64,000 bases of DNA from CAVZGO01 sp963774935 (GCA_963774935.1 CAVZGO010000003.1:310001-374000); one strand, 5' to 3'; positions 1-9,632 are shown, counted from the first letter of the stretch. Made by a program: numbers and translations. Notes: a model not told the origin generated them from the letters alone.

Positions 1-2095
1 ACACCACACGTTTGAAACCGCCATCCGCAGTGATGAACTTGGGACTAAGCAAGTAAAACTTTCCTACACCCATTACACCTGGGGTCTGCAACCCGCCTCC
101 AGCAATCCCCGCCAGAGTGCTAAAAGTCATGCCCGCTGGCGTCATACTGGTATCTTCGCGGCTGACAATCATGACCCCATTGGCTTCTGGGATCAACATT
201 ACAATGCACTCAAAGCAGCCGCAAGCTGTCATTGGGTTTTCCATGATGGAATACATGGCAACCTCATTTACTACACCGTGGGAACCTGCTTGAGCATAAT
301 CATTCGTGCCTGCCCAATAGCCCTTATCAAGATCGATTGATTTTCCTAATTTGATCGGTTGATTTGGACCTGTTGGATTGATGTTAAACGAGGCTTTACA
401 ATCTAACCAATTGTAAGCTCCGCATAATCCAAGCCGTTCGGGACTGATGACGCATACATGGTTAGGAGCGAAAGACTGGCACAGCGTGCAGGAATAGAAT
501 TCTTCTACCCGATCATCCGTGAGATTCGCCAGCCGGCGATTGCGATAATCATAAGCCTGGCGTGCTTTGCTCAACCACTCCTGTTGTTTTTCCGGATCAG
601 TGAAGAGAGTTACCTGTACTTTATCCACGATAGCGCCAAAATCACTTTTGAAACGAGCATGCAAGATCTTGCCAAAATGCTCGAGAGTGAAACCCTTATC
701 CGCTGCACCATTTGAAATCCGGATCCAGGCGATATCTCGCTGACCGATGTGTTGAATACCCGAAGCTCCATTAACAAAATAGTGAATCTGGCGTTCTAAA
801 ACGGGCTCAAAATCTTCCTGCATCTGTCTTCCAGCCGCCTGGACAACAATTCCCAGGTCCATAGACCCCTGATCTGGTACATTGCTGAAGTCCGGACCAA
901 TTACCTCGATTTTGCCGTCCACAACATCCTCTAACGGCGCCATGTAAAGGTATTCGTAACAACGCGAATGCTTGCCACCAAACTCTACCCGCATATCCGC
1001 CTTGCGGACGACCTCCCCTTCGAAGGCTGAGCCGTAGGGGATTGGTACCGGCACTTCAGATACCTTCACCTTGACGCCGCGCACCTCAATGCATTTTTGT
1101 ACCAACCGCTCGGCTTTCTCTAGATCATCAGCCCCAGGAATTTCATTAAACGGTAAGCTGACAACATGCTCGTATTTGGTTACACCAGTGGGCAGGATCT
1201 CCGGAATGACTGTATCTGCAATTACTGGAAAGCCAAAGTTGATTGCTCCAGCGGCAGCCGCATACTTCAGATCGTCCACTTCACCAAGCGCAAGGACAAA
1301 TGCGAAAACGCGCTCGCGGTTGTACAGTAATATGTCGCGCGCCTGTCCACCCTTCATACCGCCGAAGGTAAGGGCTGAGCGCACGGCAAACCCCAGCGCA
1401 TAGATTGCACTGATTGTGTCGGTGCCAAATGGGACAGTGTAAGTATCATATCCCAGCTCAAAGCCTTCTTCCTGAAGCTGATGGATGATGCTGCGACCAT
1501 TGACATTGCCTGACAGGAAAGTCAGGATATTGCGTTTCTGCAGCTCGCGCACAATCTTTACAGCGACCTCATTCGAACGCGCACAGCCGACAATCGCAGC
1601 AAATCCTGGCATACGACCATCCACCAGTTGGATCCCCCAGGAACGAAGCTGGATATCATCGATCGGGCCGTTCAGGTGTCCATCGTGCCCATTGCCACTT
1701 AAGGAAGGATAGGCAGTCCCCCCGGCAAGGTTAAAGCCCGGAAGTGATTCTGGCTGTAAACCATAGATAAACCGGATGGCTTCGATGGTTTCAGCAGCAA
1801 TCAATGTCGCCATTCCGCTATCGAGGGTCTCCCCAAGATAAGGCGTCCAGTGACGCTCGGATGGCACCGGATGAAGCAGTTTTCTAGCAAGCTCGATAGA
1901 AGTTGTCAACTGACCCAGGGTCTCCACTGCTAAACCGGTCATGCCAAAGATTGTTGGCAGATAGTAAGCAGTGTTCGGAAAAGCCACTGGAGTATCGGGA
2001 CCTTTCTCTGAAATTGCCTTTGCCAGCATAATTTCTGCTTCGGTGACCAGGGTATTGGCCCCTCGAATTGCACGTGTAGCAATATAACGAGACAT
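1..2095 (-). CDS. acsB: CO-methylating acetyl-CoA synthase, alpha subunit (C-terminus off window)
   Basis: Acetyl-CoA synthase joins CO from CODH, a methyl group from the corrinoid protein and CoA to make acetyl-CoA, the last step of the Wood-Ljungdahl pathway in the cytoplasm. Translating the minus strand from the ATG at 2095 (GGAGG at 2104-2108) gives about 698 residues with no stop before the left edge. The family is near 730 residues, so only the last 30 or so are missing. The A-cluster ligands are visible: CTLCQSFAPNHVC near residue 530, GLCGAYNW shortly after, and the proximal-metal CGC in PMTACGCFEC near residues 623-625. The visible end reads DGGFKRVV, as in the family C-terminus. It lies 23 bases downstream of cooS in the same operon. 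Identity is near certain. Confidence 0.96.
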   Translation of the reverse strand, partial: MSRYIATRAIRGANTLVTEAEIMLAKAISEKGPDTPVAFPNTAYYLPTIFGMTGLAVETLGQLTTSIELARKLLHPVPSERHWTPYLGETLDSGMATLIAAETIEAIRFIYGLQPESLPGFNLAGGTAYPSLSGNGHDGHLNGPIDDIQLRSWGIQLVDGRMPGFAAIVGCARSNEVAVKIVRELQKRNILTFLSGNVNGRSIIHQLQEEGFELGYDTYTVPFGTDTISAIYALGFAVRSALTFGGMKGGQARDILLYNRERVFAFVLALGEVDDLKYAAAAGAINFGFPVIADTVIPEILPTGVTKYEHVVSLPFNEIPGADDLEKAERLVQKCIEVRGVKVKVSEVPVPIPYGSAFEGEVVRKADMRVEFGGKHSRCYEYLYMAPLEDVVDGKIEVIGPDFSNVPDQGSMDLGIVVQAAGRQMQEDFEPVLERQIHYFVNGASGIQHIGQRDIAWIRISNGAADKGFTLEHFGKILHARFKSDFGAIVDKVQVTLFTDPEKQQEWLSKARQAYDYRNRRLANLTDDRVEEFYSCTLCQSFAPNHVCVISPERLGLCGAYNWLDCKASFNINPTGPNQPIKLGKSIDLDKGYWAGTNDYAQAGSHGVVNEVAMYSIMENPMTACGCFECIVMLIPEANGVMIVSREDTSMTPAGMTFSTLAGIAGGGLQTPGVMGVGKFYLLSPKFITADGGFKRVV

Positions 2096-2118
2096 AATCT
2101 AAACCTCCAGACCTTTGT

Positions 2119-4143
2119 TCAGTCCGCTGAAACGCCATAAATCATGGCACGTTGTTCAGCAAGGGAGTGCTGCTCAATCTCAAGCATTCGTTTGTCACCG
2201 CTCTTACCAAATCGGCTTGCATCGTAGACAGGGATTCCCAGATTGGCACGTTTCTTATCGATGTGCGCTAAGGTTCGGCGGATCATTTCATCAGGATCAT
2301 CCACAAACTCCATTTTTCCACCGTAAAGTTTTTCCCAACCTGAGCTCATATAATCTGAGACCTCATCGCTCTGATCGACGCGATCCGGCATCCCACTAAC
2401 CGGGGAATGACCGCCAAAGATCACATAAGCGCCCGACGCCATGCAGTAGGTACCGATAGCCAGCGCCTTTTCGCTCATCCATTCGGGCGCCAGACCAACT
2501 GCTGGCACCTGGTCGATATCATCGCCCAAACCCCCTTCTTCAACCATCTGGGTTAGGACAGTTAAGATGCGTGTGTTATCCACACATGAGCCCATGTGCA
2601 GAACCGGAGGAATACCGGTTGTCTCACAAATTTCGCGCAAACCTGGGCCAACTTTATCCAGCCCGGCTTCACCCAATAGCAACCCCAGCTTGGCGCTGGC
2701 AATCGCACCGCAGCCCGTCTCAACCACCAGAACATCTTCCTTTAACAGTTCCTGAGTCACATAGGTATGCAGGTAGTCCTGCTTGCTGCGGGGGTTGTTG
2801 CAGCCAACAATCGCTGCTACGCCGCGGATTCGTCCAGACATAATCGCGTCGTTCAAGGGTCGGAATGAAGCCCGGTAAGATCCGCCGAGCATATAGTTGA
2901 TGTATTCATGCGAGAAGCCTGGGACCAGGTCCTCAAGCACCTGTGGAATATGTACCTCACCGCGCTTCTTATAGTTATCGATGGCAGTCTTGAGAATCTG
3001 CTTTGCAATCGTGAGTGCATGATGTTCATCAAATTCGATATGAACTGCACCCTTAATTTTCACCTTGGGAGATGTGGTGATAATGAGGGTGTGGAAATTC
3101 TTCGAAAGCTCCACAAGCGCCTGCATAATGCATTGTACATCCACCACCATCGCTTCAACTGAACCTGTCAGGATAGCCAGCTCTTGATGTAAGAAATTTC
3201 CAGCCGCTGGGATCCCCTGGCGCATTAATATTTCGTTCGCCGTACAGCAGATGCCAGAAAGGTTGACGCCTTTTGCGCCAGCTTTACGAGCATAATCAAT
3301 TATTTCAGGATCCTGGCTGGCTGCAACGATCATCTGGCTTAAAGTCGGTTCGTGACCATGGACAACAATATTGACCATATCGGTCTTAAGCACTCCCAGA
3401 TTTGCCTGTCCGAGGATCGGCGCGGGCGTGCCAAATAGAATATCCGAGATATCGGTGGCTATCATCGAGCCTCCCCATCCATCCGCGAGCGCCGTGCGTA
3501 CGGCGTGTGAAAGAATGTGAGAAGGCTCCTGATCGTCGCCGATATGCGTGCGGTGCAAGGCCTCAACAACCTCGCGGTCTATCCCACGCGGCCATACATT
3601 GAGCTCACGCCAAAGCTGTTGGCGTTTTGCAGGCGCATTTATCGCTGGGACGATCTCGCCTCGCTGCTGTCCGAATTGGGCGATATAAAGATCGGCAAGA
3701 TCGTTGGCAATTTCCTGAGGGGAACGCTTATCAATTGCAATGCCATATTGAGCAGCCACATTGCGCAGCTTGGCAACATCCCGGATGACGTATCCTTCAG
3801 CTTCGCCATTGGCTACAGCTTTCAGGGTAAAAGCCATATCTCGACCATGATCTGAGTGAGCTGCTGCGCCAGCAGCAATCGAACGGATCAAATTACGTGC
3901 TTGGATTGTATCGATGGTTGCACCACAAACTCCCGTCTGACCATCTTTGATTAACCGGCAAGGACCCATCCCACACAATTTACAGCACATCCCTGCCCCA
4001 CCAATATTACAAGGCTGCATTTCATCAGCGCGAGAAAAGGCTGTACCAATTCCTAATTGATCCGCCCGGATCAGCATTTCCTGGGCTGCTGGATCGCTCG
4101 ACCTTTCCTCGTAGCTCCGCTTTCCTTTTGTCGTTGCCATCAT
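2119..4143 (-). CDS. cooS: Anaerobic Ni-Fe carbon monoxide dehydrogenase catalytic subunit
   Basis: Interconverts CO and CO2 with ferredoxin-level electrons and feeds CO to acetyl-CoA synthase (acsA in acetogens). At 674 residues it is full length. The N-terminus carries the cysteine set for clusters D and B (C45, C53, C54, C57, C62, C73, within CNIGGAGMCC and CGMGPC). Later come the VHGHEP histidine and C-cluster cysteines in LSGICC, ETGCGA, GSCVDN and GTYCMASGA. Two adjacent ATGs (4143 and 4140) follow an AGGAGG-type site at 4149-4153, so either may be used; spacing slightly favours the second. The gene starts directly after the TAA of the upstream small gene and is followed 23 bases later by acsB, so the two subunits are probably co-translated. 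Confidence 0.96.
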   Translation of the reverse strand: MMATTKGKRSYEERSSDPAAQEMLIRADQLGIGTAFSRADEMQPCNIGGAGMCCKLCGMGPCRLIKDGQTGVCGATIDTIQARNLIRSIAAGAAAHSDHGRDMAFTLKAVANGEAEGYVIRDVAKLRNVAAQYGIAIDKRSPQEIANDLADLYIAQFGQQRGEIVPAINAPAKRQQLWRELNVWPRGIDREVVEALHRTHIGDDQEPSHILSHAVRTALADGWGGSMIATDISDILFGTPAPILGQANLGVLKTDMVNIVVHGHEPTLSQMIVAASQDPEIIDYARKAGAKGVNLSGICCTANEILMRQGIPAAGNFLHQELAILTGSVEAMVVDVQCIMQALVELSKNFHTLIITTSPKVKIKGAVHIEFDEHHALTIAKQILKTAIDNYKKRGEVHIPQVLEDLVPGFSHEYINYMLGGSYRASFRPLNDAIMSGRIRGVAAIVGCNNPRSKQDYLHTYVTQELLKEDVLVVETGCGAIASAKLGLLLGEAGLDKVGPGLREICETTGIPPVLHMGSCVDNTRILTVLTQMVEEGGLGDDIDQVPAVGLAPEWMSEKALAIGTYCMASGAYVIFGGHSPVSGMPDRVDQSDEVSDYMSSGWEKLYGGKMEFVDDPDEMIRRTLAHIDKKRANLGIPVYDASRFGKSGDKRMLEIEQHSLAEQRAMIYGVSAD

Positions 4144-4536
4144 TTAATCCTCCATTGTATTCTTAATCACACCCATACCAGGGCAATTCCATAACGGTCT
4201 ACCAGAATAATTTACTTTTTGAGCAAAGCTCATCACCTGTCGAGTAGTCTCAAATATCTCTGTATGTCGAAAGAATGAGCTTGAGCGGTCTTTTAAATAG
4301 GTAGAGGCACTCGCTTCGATTGGCACAGACCATTCTTGCAGGTACCCTGCCTGATCTAATTTCAGAGAAAATTCCAAATCATTGGTGATCTTCGGGTCAT
4401 AGGTAACTTCCACCATATGAAATGCGCTGCTAGCATATACATCTTCGACCCCAGGTATTGCCAGTAGAATGCGGCGAACCTCTATAACGTGATGGTCTCC
4501 ATACAAATTAGGCAGATCGTATGTTACTGTTTTCAC
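4144..4536 (-). CDS. Small HMA-fold-like protein of the CODH operon
   Basis: A 130-residue protein beginning at a GTG (4536) with GGAAGG just upstream. The first 70 residues read like a heavy-metal-associated (ferredoxin-like) domain: a strand (TVTYDLPN), a helix with VRRILLAIPGVEDVY and a strand with VEVTYDP. The usual CxxC metal site is absent. The C-terminal half is unlike the HMA family and has one cysteine in WNCPGMG. The gene ends at the base before the cooS ATG, so it is almost certainly co-translated with it. A role in nickel handling or CODH maturation would be reasonable, but it is inference from position only. I do not recognise a named family. Confidence 0.72.
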   Translation of the reverse strand: MKTVTYDLPNLYGDHHVIEVRRILLAIPGVEDVYASSAFHMVEVTYDPKITNDLEFSLKLDQAGYLQEWSVPIEASASTYLKDRSSSFFRHTEIFETTRQVMSFAQKVNYSGRPLWNCPGMGVIKNTMED

Positions 4537-4834
4537 TGCTACCTTCCTTTGTTATTATCTATTTGATGTTATTTTACAAACCAAATAAAGAAATAAACAA
4601 TCCTCAAAAAACACCAACCTGGCGCGTAGGTTTCACAGCCAGGCTGATGTGCACAACTTTATTTGGTTTCTCCAGGTTACAGGCGATTCCATACCTCCGA
4701 CCGATTTTAAACCTTCAGGTATGATGGTTACCGAATAATTGCAACTCATAATAGCAAAATTACTATGTAATTACAAGTGACAATCATACTGAATTCTGTG
4801 AGAAACATCATAATTTTCGAAAATTAACCGAAGA
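4537..4834 (-). other. 298-base gap between acsV and the CODH operon with competing inverted repeats
   Basis: No gene is seen here. Read on the minus strand, AACCTGG (4678-4672) and CCTGG (4643-4639) can each pair with CCAGGTT (4622-4616), and AACCT (4632-4628) can form a short hairpin with AGGTT (4620-4616). That last arm is followed after GGTG by six T (4611-4606). This may be a weak terminator for acsV, or a leader with alternative folds upstream of the CODH genes. No clear promoter was found and no known riboswitch consensus was recognised. Confidence 0.3.
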
Positions 4835-6433
4835 TCAACTCCTTCCTGGAAGATTCTGGTTCTCAGGAGTTAGTATCATTGCACTGATGTAACGCGAAAT
4901 GAATTCTGGGTCTTGATCGAGGTCAATTTGCTCCGCACGTACTGCTAACCTCTCACCTAATTCGAATCCTTCAGGTTTTAAAAACATTGCCGCCCCAAAA
5001 CCAGCACCATTCGCAATGCTCTCAATTACCTCAGGTCGTACTGGAGGAATCATCCCTAACGCGGTAACTGCATTTAAATCTAGCTGGGCACCGAATGAAC
5101 CAGTTAGAATGACTTTCTCGAGATCCACAGGTGACAAACCTAATCGAGAAAGTAAAATATCGATCGCAGCACGTATCGCCCCTTTAGCCTTCTGAAGCTC
5201 TCGGATATCCCATTGAGTTAAGCCTATCTCTCCGTCCTCGGTCAGGTTAAATTTTCTGATTCCATGACGATCAATACCAATCCTATGCTTGAACACTGGT
5301 GGTTCAGCTAGTAGTCTACCATTTGGCGCAATTACATTAGCTATACGCAATCCATGAACGAGACTAAGCAACCCGGAGCCGGTGATACCAACCGGAGGTG
5401 CATCCGATATCGTCTTGAGTGAAATTCCGTTTTGCCCATCAAAGCTTACCTTTACGATTGCGCCATCCACGGCTCTCGTTCCACAGGAAATAAACACACC
5501 TTCGAATGCCGGACCGGCTGCTGTGGACGCTACCAGAATACGCTCCCCGTCCGTAACCATTACTTCACCATTCGTTCCAAGATCGATCGCTGCCATCGGA
5601 CCAATGGGTTTGTCAAATCCAAAGTAAGCCAGACAGGCAAGAGCATCCGAACCGACAAAACCACCAATTACCGGAGGAAGAGAAACCTGAACATCTGCTG
5701 CAAACAATCCATCCATCAGCGACCAGGCGTTTCGAATGGATCGACGATCATAAGGTTGAAAAGGTGATACAGCGAGGGATTCAATTGGCAATCGTGCCAG
5801 CATATGATGCTGGGCTACATTCCCAACAATCGTCACCCTTTGAATTCGACCGCGAATTTTATCGGACAGACGCAGCGAATCGATCGCCTGGTTGATTGAG
5901 GCCAATGCCAGGCGATGTAATCTATTCGCGTGGTCCGGATTTGTTCGTGCGGCAGCCAGTCGAGAGATTACATCAGCTCCATAGACGGATTGCTGGTTTA
6001 AGCCTGCTCCACCAGCACATACCTCTCCATTATCTAACATGGTCAGGAATGCCGCAACTGTTGTGGAGCCTAAGTCGATTGCCAGGCCTAATGGAGTATC
6101 TGTGCGCTTGTAGCGGGAGCTAGCCCGAAAAATTTTGTTCGAATAGACGATAATCGGAGCAAGAATCACTCGAGCGTCGTTCTCTACTCGCGCTCTGCAC
6201 GCTAATCGATTTTCTAGAGCGAGCTCACCTTGTGTTAGATGGCTCCTCTCAATTTCGTCCGGAGGCGCTACCCCGCTTTCAACCAATACTTTACACTTAC
6301 CACAGGTACCTCTACCTGCGCACGGCTGCTCTAGTGGTAAGCCGGTGAGGGCTACGATTTCTCCTACGGTTTGACCGACCGTGGCTTCGATTGTTTTTTC
6401 AGTTTCTCCAAAAAGGACGGTAATTCTAGGCAT
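4835..6433 (-). CDS. acsV: ASKHA-domain corrinoid activator with N-terminal [2Fe-2S] ferredoxin domain
   Basis: A 532-residue member of the reductive activator of corrinoid proteins (RACo/AcsV) family. These proteins use ATP to reduce Co(II) back to Co(I) in the corrinoid iron-sulfur protein that donates methyl to ACS. Residues 1-90 are a plant-type [2Fe-2S] domain with C38, C44, C47 and C79 (PCAGRGTCGKC...LACRA). A linker follows, then an actin-like ATPase region with LAIDLGSTTVAAF near 115 and AAIDLGTNGEVMV, plus GITGSGLL and ILTGSFGAQ farther on. The start ATG at 6433 is 21 bases after the DUF1638 stop, suggesting one transcript. The context beside cooS and acsB supports the acsV name over other RACo paralogues. 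Confidence 0.88.
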   Translation of the reverse strand: MPRITVLFGETEKTIEATVGQTVGEIVALTGLPLEQPCAGRGTCGKCKVLVESGVAPPDEIERSHLTQGELALENRLACRARVENDARVILAPIIVYSNKIFRASSRYKRTDTPLGLAIDLGSTTVAAFLTMLDNGEVCAGGAGLNQQSVYGADVISRLAAARTNPDHANRLHRLALASINQAIDSLRLSDKIRGRIQRVTIVGNVAQHHMLARLPIESLAVSPFQPYDRRSIRNAWSLMDGLFAADVQVSLPPVIGGFVGSDALACLAYFGFDKPIGPMAAIDLGTNGEVMVTDGERILVASTAAGPAFEGVFISCGTRAVDGAIVKVSFDGQNGISLKTISDAPPVGITGSGLLSLVHGLRIANVIAPNGRLLAEPPVFKHRIGIDRHGIRKFNLTEDGEIGLTQWDIRELQKAKGAIRAAIDILLSRLGLSPVDLEKVILTGSFGAQLDLNAVTALGMIPPVRPEVIESIANGAGFGAAMFLKPEGFELGERLAVRAEQIDLDQDPEFISRYISAMILTPENQNLPGRS

Positions 6434-6454
6434 GAAGCAGTGTCGGTTCAGAAA

Positions 6455-7156
6455 TTAATATCGAAGAAAATTAGTCTGGGTCAGTGTTTCACCAGGGTTA
6501 ATGATAAGGAAATCTTCTCCCGGTTTTTGCTGACCGAATACGACAGAGACGAATTGCTGAATATAACTTTCGGATCCAATGATTTCCTCATACCGCATCC
6601 CCCACCGCGAGCAAAAAGTGGCTACACGCTCTGCTTTTTCGCGGTAAGTGCTTAAATCTTCCTCATGATGGGCGACAAATGCCAGACGGACATAGTTTTG
6701 ATATTGCACATCCATCAGCCAATTCGCCTGAGCCTCTCCATATTTCTCGACATAACCTGCGTATTCATCCATAGGATTGCTGCCAGATTCAAGCCAGCCT
6801 TTACTTAAGTAATATGTACCTGAAACCTCATCGAATTGTTTTCGGTAGGCGGCGTAGGAACCAAGGAATAAGGCGATACAATCGTCTGTGCGAGGAACAA
6901 TCAAAGTGTGGTGACCAGCTTTTAATCCATGCAGTCCATTCCCACACAGGCCATAGCCTAAGGCGACCCGGCTGGGAACAGGTAAGCTATCGATTTGCTC
7001 CTGAAGAGCGACTTTAAGCTTCTTGGGTACCTTGTGTAAACCATAATCCATAAACAACACTTGACTTGCGTAGTCTGCAGGTAAATAGTGCTCGATCAGG
7101 TTTTGGAATACTTTACAGGCAATAAAGACAATGGGGTGATTCTCGTTCGGTTGCAT
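6455..7156 (-). CDS. DUF1638 domain protein, first gene of the CODH/ACS cluster
   Basis: A 233-residue soluble protein matching DUF1638, recognisable by the YGLCGNGLHGL signature near residues 68-78 and the following PRTDDCIALFLGS. Other conserved-looking stretches are GTYYLSKGW, the C-terminal GSESYIQQ and FLIINPGETL. No function is established for the family; members are, to my knowledge, often near corrinoid methyltransferase genes. Here it opens the acsV-cooS-acsB cluster and is 21 bases from acsV, so a part in corrinoid or methyl-group metabolism is plausible but inferred. The conserved cysteine and aspartates suggest an enzyme or metal site rather than a scaffold. Confidence 0.82.
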   Translation of the reverse strand: MQPNENHPIVFIACKVFQNLIEHYLPADYASQVLFMDYGLHKVPKKLKVALQEQIDSLPVPSRVALGYGLCGNGLHGLKAGHHTLIVPRTDDCIALFLGSYAAYRKQFDEVSGTYYLSKGWLESGSNPMDEYAGYVEKYGEAQANWLMDVQYQNYVRLAFVAHHEEDLSTYREKAERVATFCSRWGMRYEEIIGSESYIQQFVSVVFGQQKPGEDFLIINPGETLTQTNFLRY

Positions 7157-7259
7157 AGAATAAAATTATAACTTATCAACCTAAAATTCCTCACTTATTT
7201 CATCAACTGGATAAAATAGATGTATTATCGGTACAAGAAAAGTAAGAGGAGTATTTGAT

Positions 7260-8924
7260 ATGGAAAATCCCTATATTCTCAACTCTGTCATTGACCCGCT
7301 GGAAGGACTGCGTTTCGCTCTCTCAGGTCAAATCGTAACAATGGATGATACATTTACGGTTCTGAAGCATGGGGTTATCTACATAGACCAAGGAAGGATC
7401 ATTAGTGTTCAACCTGCCGGTACAAGTCCTCCAGCGGGATTCGAGCATATTCGAATTCTAGAAACTGGTGGCACCATATACCCGGGTTTAATCGAGCTGC
7501 ACAATCACCTCAGCTACAATATCCTGTCGTTATGGTCAGTACCACAGCAGTACACCAACCGCTCGCAATGGGGTGGTACACCAGAATACCGCAAACAAAT
7601 CAGCGGCCCGATGGCCGTGTTGGGGCGCACCCAGGGCAATGTCGAAGCAATTGTTCGTTACGTGGAATGCAAATGCCTGCTGGGAGGTGTCACCACCTCC
7701 CAGGGAATCTCGCTGTTCAGCAATAACGGCATCCGGAAATATTATCGCGGTATCGTCCGCAACGTAGAAGAAACAGGTGATCTAGAGCTTCCTGGTGCAG
7801 CCAGCAAAGTAAGCGATGTTGAATCGCGCGATGTGAGCAGATTCATGGAACGGCTGAAACGCTGCTCATGCCTGCTGCTGCATTTGAGCGAGGGTATCGA
7901 CCAGGTAGCGCGAAACCACTTCTATGCACTGCGGTTGCCAGATTCTACCTGGGCGATCACACCTGCGCTGGTAGGCATCCACAGCGCTGCATTGACTCGG
8001 GAGGATTTCAATATCCTGGGTCAGCATGGCGCTTCGATGGTGTGGTCACCGCTGAGCAATCTTCTGCTGTACGGAAAAACTGCTGATATTCGCGGTGCAA
8101 CTGAAGCTGGCGTAAATATTACGTTAGGATCCGATTGGTCACCTTCTGGCAGCAAGAATCTGCTTTGGGAATTGAAGGTTGCACGGCTGGTCAGCCAGGA
8201 ATCAGGCAATTTATTTACCAATCGTGATCTGTTGGCCATGGCAACCCGAAACCCTGCACGCGCCTTGGGTTGGACGCGACAATTAGGCTCGCTTGAGCCA
8301 GATAAACGTGCCGATCTGCTCGTCCTATCCGGCAGCGCTGGCGATCCTTATGACCGCATCTTTAACGCAACCGAAAAATCAATCCGTCTGGTAGTGATAA
8401 ATGGAATCCCAAGGTATGGTACGGTGGGATTAATGAACAAGCTTGGTGGAGGTACGGAAAGATGGAAAGTAGGCAGGTCTCCACGCATACTCAACCTGCA
8501 CCAGCCGACTGGAGATTCAATCGTCGGAGAGCTGTCCCTGCTCCAGGCTGCCACTCGAATTGCGGATGGATTGCAGCACCTGCCCGAGCTTGCTGCCGAG
8601 CTCGAGAAACCGAAACCTGTATCCGCACTCGAGAGCGGCAGTGATCTAACCCCTGAATGGTTCCTGGATCTTGAAAACAATCCGCTTGAAAGCGATACAG
8701 GTATTCTAAACTCGCGCGCTTTATCGCCAGAAGAAATCCTGCTGGATCCTTCCTTAAATTTCGAATTGATGGCTCCTGCTGCACCGCTCTCTCAAATTCT
8801 CGCCCCTATCGCTCTCGACCCTCTCACGGTTGTAGATGATTCCGAATATCTTCTCAAGCTTGAGAGACAATATAATCTCCCTATGTACATCAAGCGCGGG
8901 TTGATGAAGGCATATTCGGGGTAA
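7260..8924 (+). CDS. Amidohydrolase-superfamily protein with C-terminal extension
   Basis: A 554-residue metal-dependent hydrolase of the cytosine deaminase/TRZ-ATZ type. After an N-terminal beta region (SGQIVTMDD) it has the HxH metal site in GLIELHNHLSYN near residue 80, a histidine in LHLSEGID, another in GIHSAALT, and the catalytic aspartate in LGSDWSPSGSKN. The C-terminal beta return KRADLLVLSG closes the barrel near residue 365. About 130 further residues (roughly 420-554), helical and acidic with repeated SALE/LDLEN-type patches, are not part of the usual fold. The ATG follows AGAGGAG at a good distance. It is transcribed divergently from the DUF1638 gene and stops 1 base before the response regulator. 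Substrate unknown. Confidence 0.82.
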   Translation: MENPYILNSVIDPLEGLRFALSGQIVTMDDTFTVLKHGVIYIDQGRIISVQPAGTSPPAGFEHIRILETGGTIYPGLIELHNHLSYNILSLWSVPQQYTNRSQWGGTPEYRKQISGPMAVLGRTQGNVEAIVRYVECKCLLGGVTTSQGISLFSNNGIRKYYRGIVRNVEETGDLELPGAASKVSDVESRDVSRFMERLKRCSCLLLHLSEGIDQVARNHFYALRLPDSTWAITPALVGIHSAALTREDFNILGQHGASMVWSPLSNLLLYGKTADIRGATEAGVNITLGSDWSPSGSKNLLWELKVARLVSQESGNLFTNRDLLAMATRNPARALGWTRQLGSLEPDKRADLLVLSGSAGDPYDRIFNATEKSIRLVVINGIPRYGTVGLMNKLGGGTERWKVGRSPRILNLHQPTGDSIVGELSLLQAATRIADGLQHLPELAAELEKPKPVSALESGSDLTPEWFLDLENNPLESDTGILNSRALSPEEILLDPSLNFELMAPAAPLSQILAPIALDPLTVVDDSEYLLKLERQYNLPMYIKRGLMKAYSG

Positions 8925-8925
8925 A

Positions 8926-9630
8926 ATGGAGCGGATGCGCCACCTGATCTTAATTGTCGATGATGATGCATTGATGCGCCGAAGCATGGCATTCAACCTC
9001 GAACAAGCAGGGTATAAAACCCTTACTGCTGCGAATGCTGAGGATGCCTTCGCTCAGGTTCAAAGAGAGAAGCCAGATCTGGTCTTGTTGGATATTGGGT
9101 TGCCCGGAATGGATGGCCTCGATGCACTTCGTAAGATCAAGGATCAATTTGATCTTCCTGTGATTTTTGTTACTGCCAGGCGAAAGGAACTAGATGAAGT
9201 ACTCGGTTTAGAGCTTGGAGCAGATGATTACATCACAAAACCGTTCGATATTAATATTCTCCTGGCTCATATCAAAGCAGTCTTGCGCCGGAGCAAGATC
9301 AATTACCAGACAAAAGAACCAACCGCAGCAGTAACGGTTGGCGAATTACAAATAGATCCAGATTCTCATACCGTAAATTTCCATGGAAACCAGGTTGATC
9401 TAACACCGCGGGAGTTCGAACTCTTGTATACATTAGCGAGTGCACCCGGCAGAGTATTTTCAACCGATGAGATCCTTGGGCGGGTATGGGGAGCAGAATA
9501 TCTCGGTCAGCCCCAGGTAGTTTATGTACATATGCGCTGGCTTCGAAAAAAGCTGGAATCCGATCCGGATCATCCTGAGCTTCTGCTGACCATTCGTGGG
9601 GTAGGCTACAAATTGGCGGCTGGAAAATAG
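8926..9630 (+). CDS. OmpR/PhoB-family response regulator
   Basis: A 234-residue DNA-binding response regulator. The receiver domain (residues about 5-118) has the acidic pair in IVDDD, the phospho-acceptor aspartate in LVLLDIGLPGMDG, the threonine in FVTAR and the lysine in DDYITKPF. The winged-helix domain follows a short linker and holds LTPREFELLYTLA and the recognition-helix region VVYVHMRWLRKKLE. The ATG at 8926 is 1 base past the preceding stop, and the sensor kinase starts 2 bases after its own stop, so the three genes are probably one transcript. HtrA downstream suggests control of envelope stress, which is inference. Confidence 0.93.
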   Translation: MERMRHLILIVDDDALMRRSMAFNLEQAGYKTLTAANAEDAFAQVQREKPDLVLLDIGLPGMDGLDALRKIKDQFDLPVIFVTARRKELDEVLGLELGADDYITKPFDINILLAHIKAVLRRSKINYQTKEPTAAVTVGELQIDPDSHTVNFHGNQVDLTPREFELLYTLASAPGRVFSTDEILGRVWGAEYLGQPQVVYVHMRWLRKKLESDPDHPELLLTIRGVGYKLAAGK

Positions 9631-9632
9631 CT

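Noticed and set aside
4521..4724. Plus-strand 67-codon open frame in the acsV-CODH gap
   Set aside because: No ribosome site or recognisable protein features; it overlaps the start of the minus-strand HMA-like gene.
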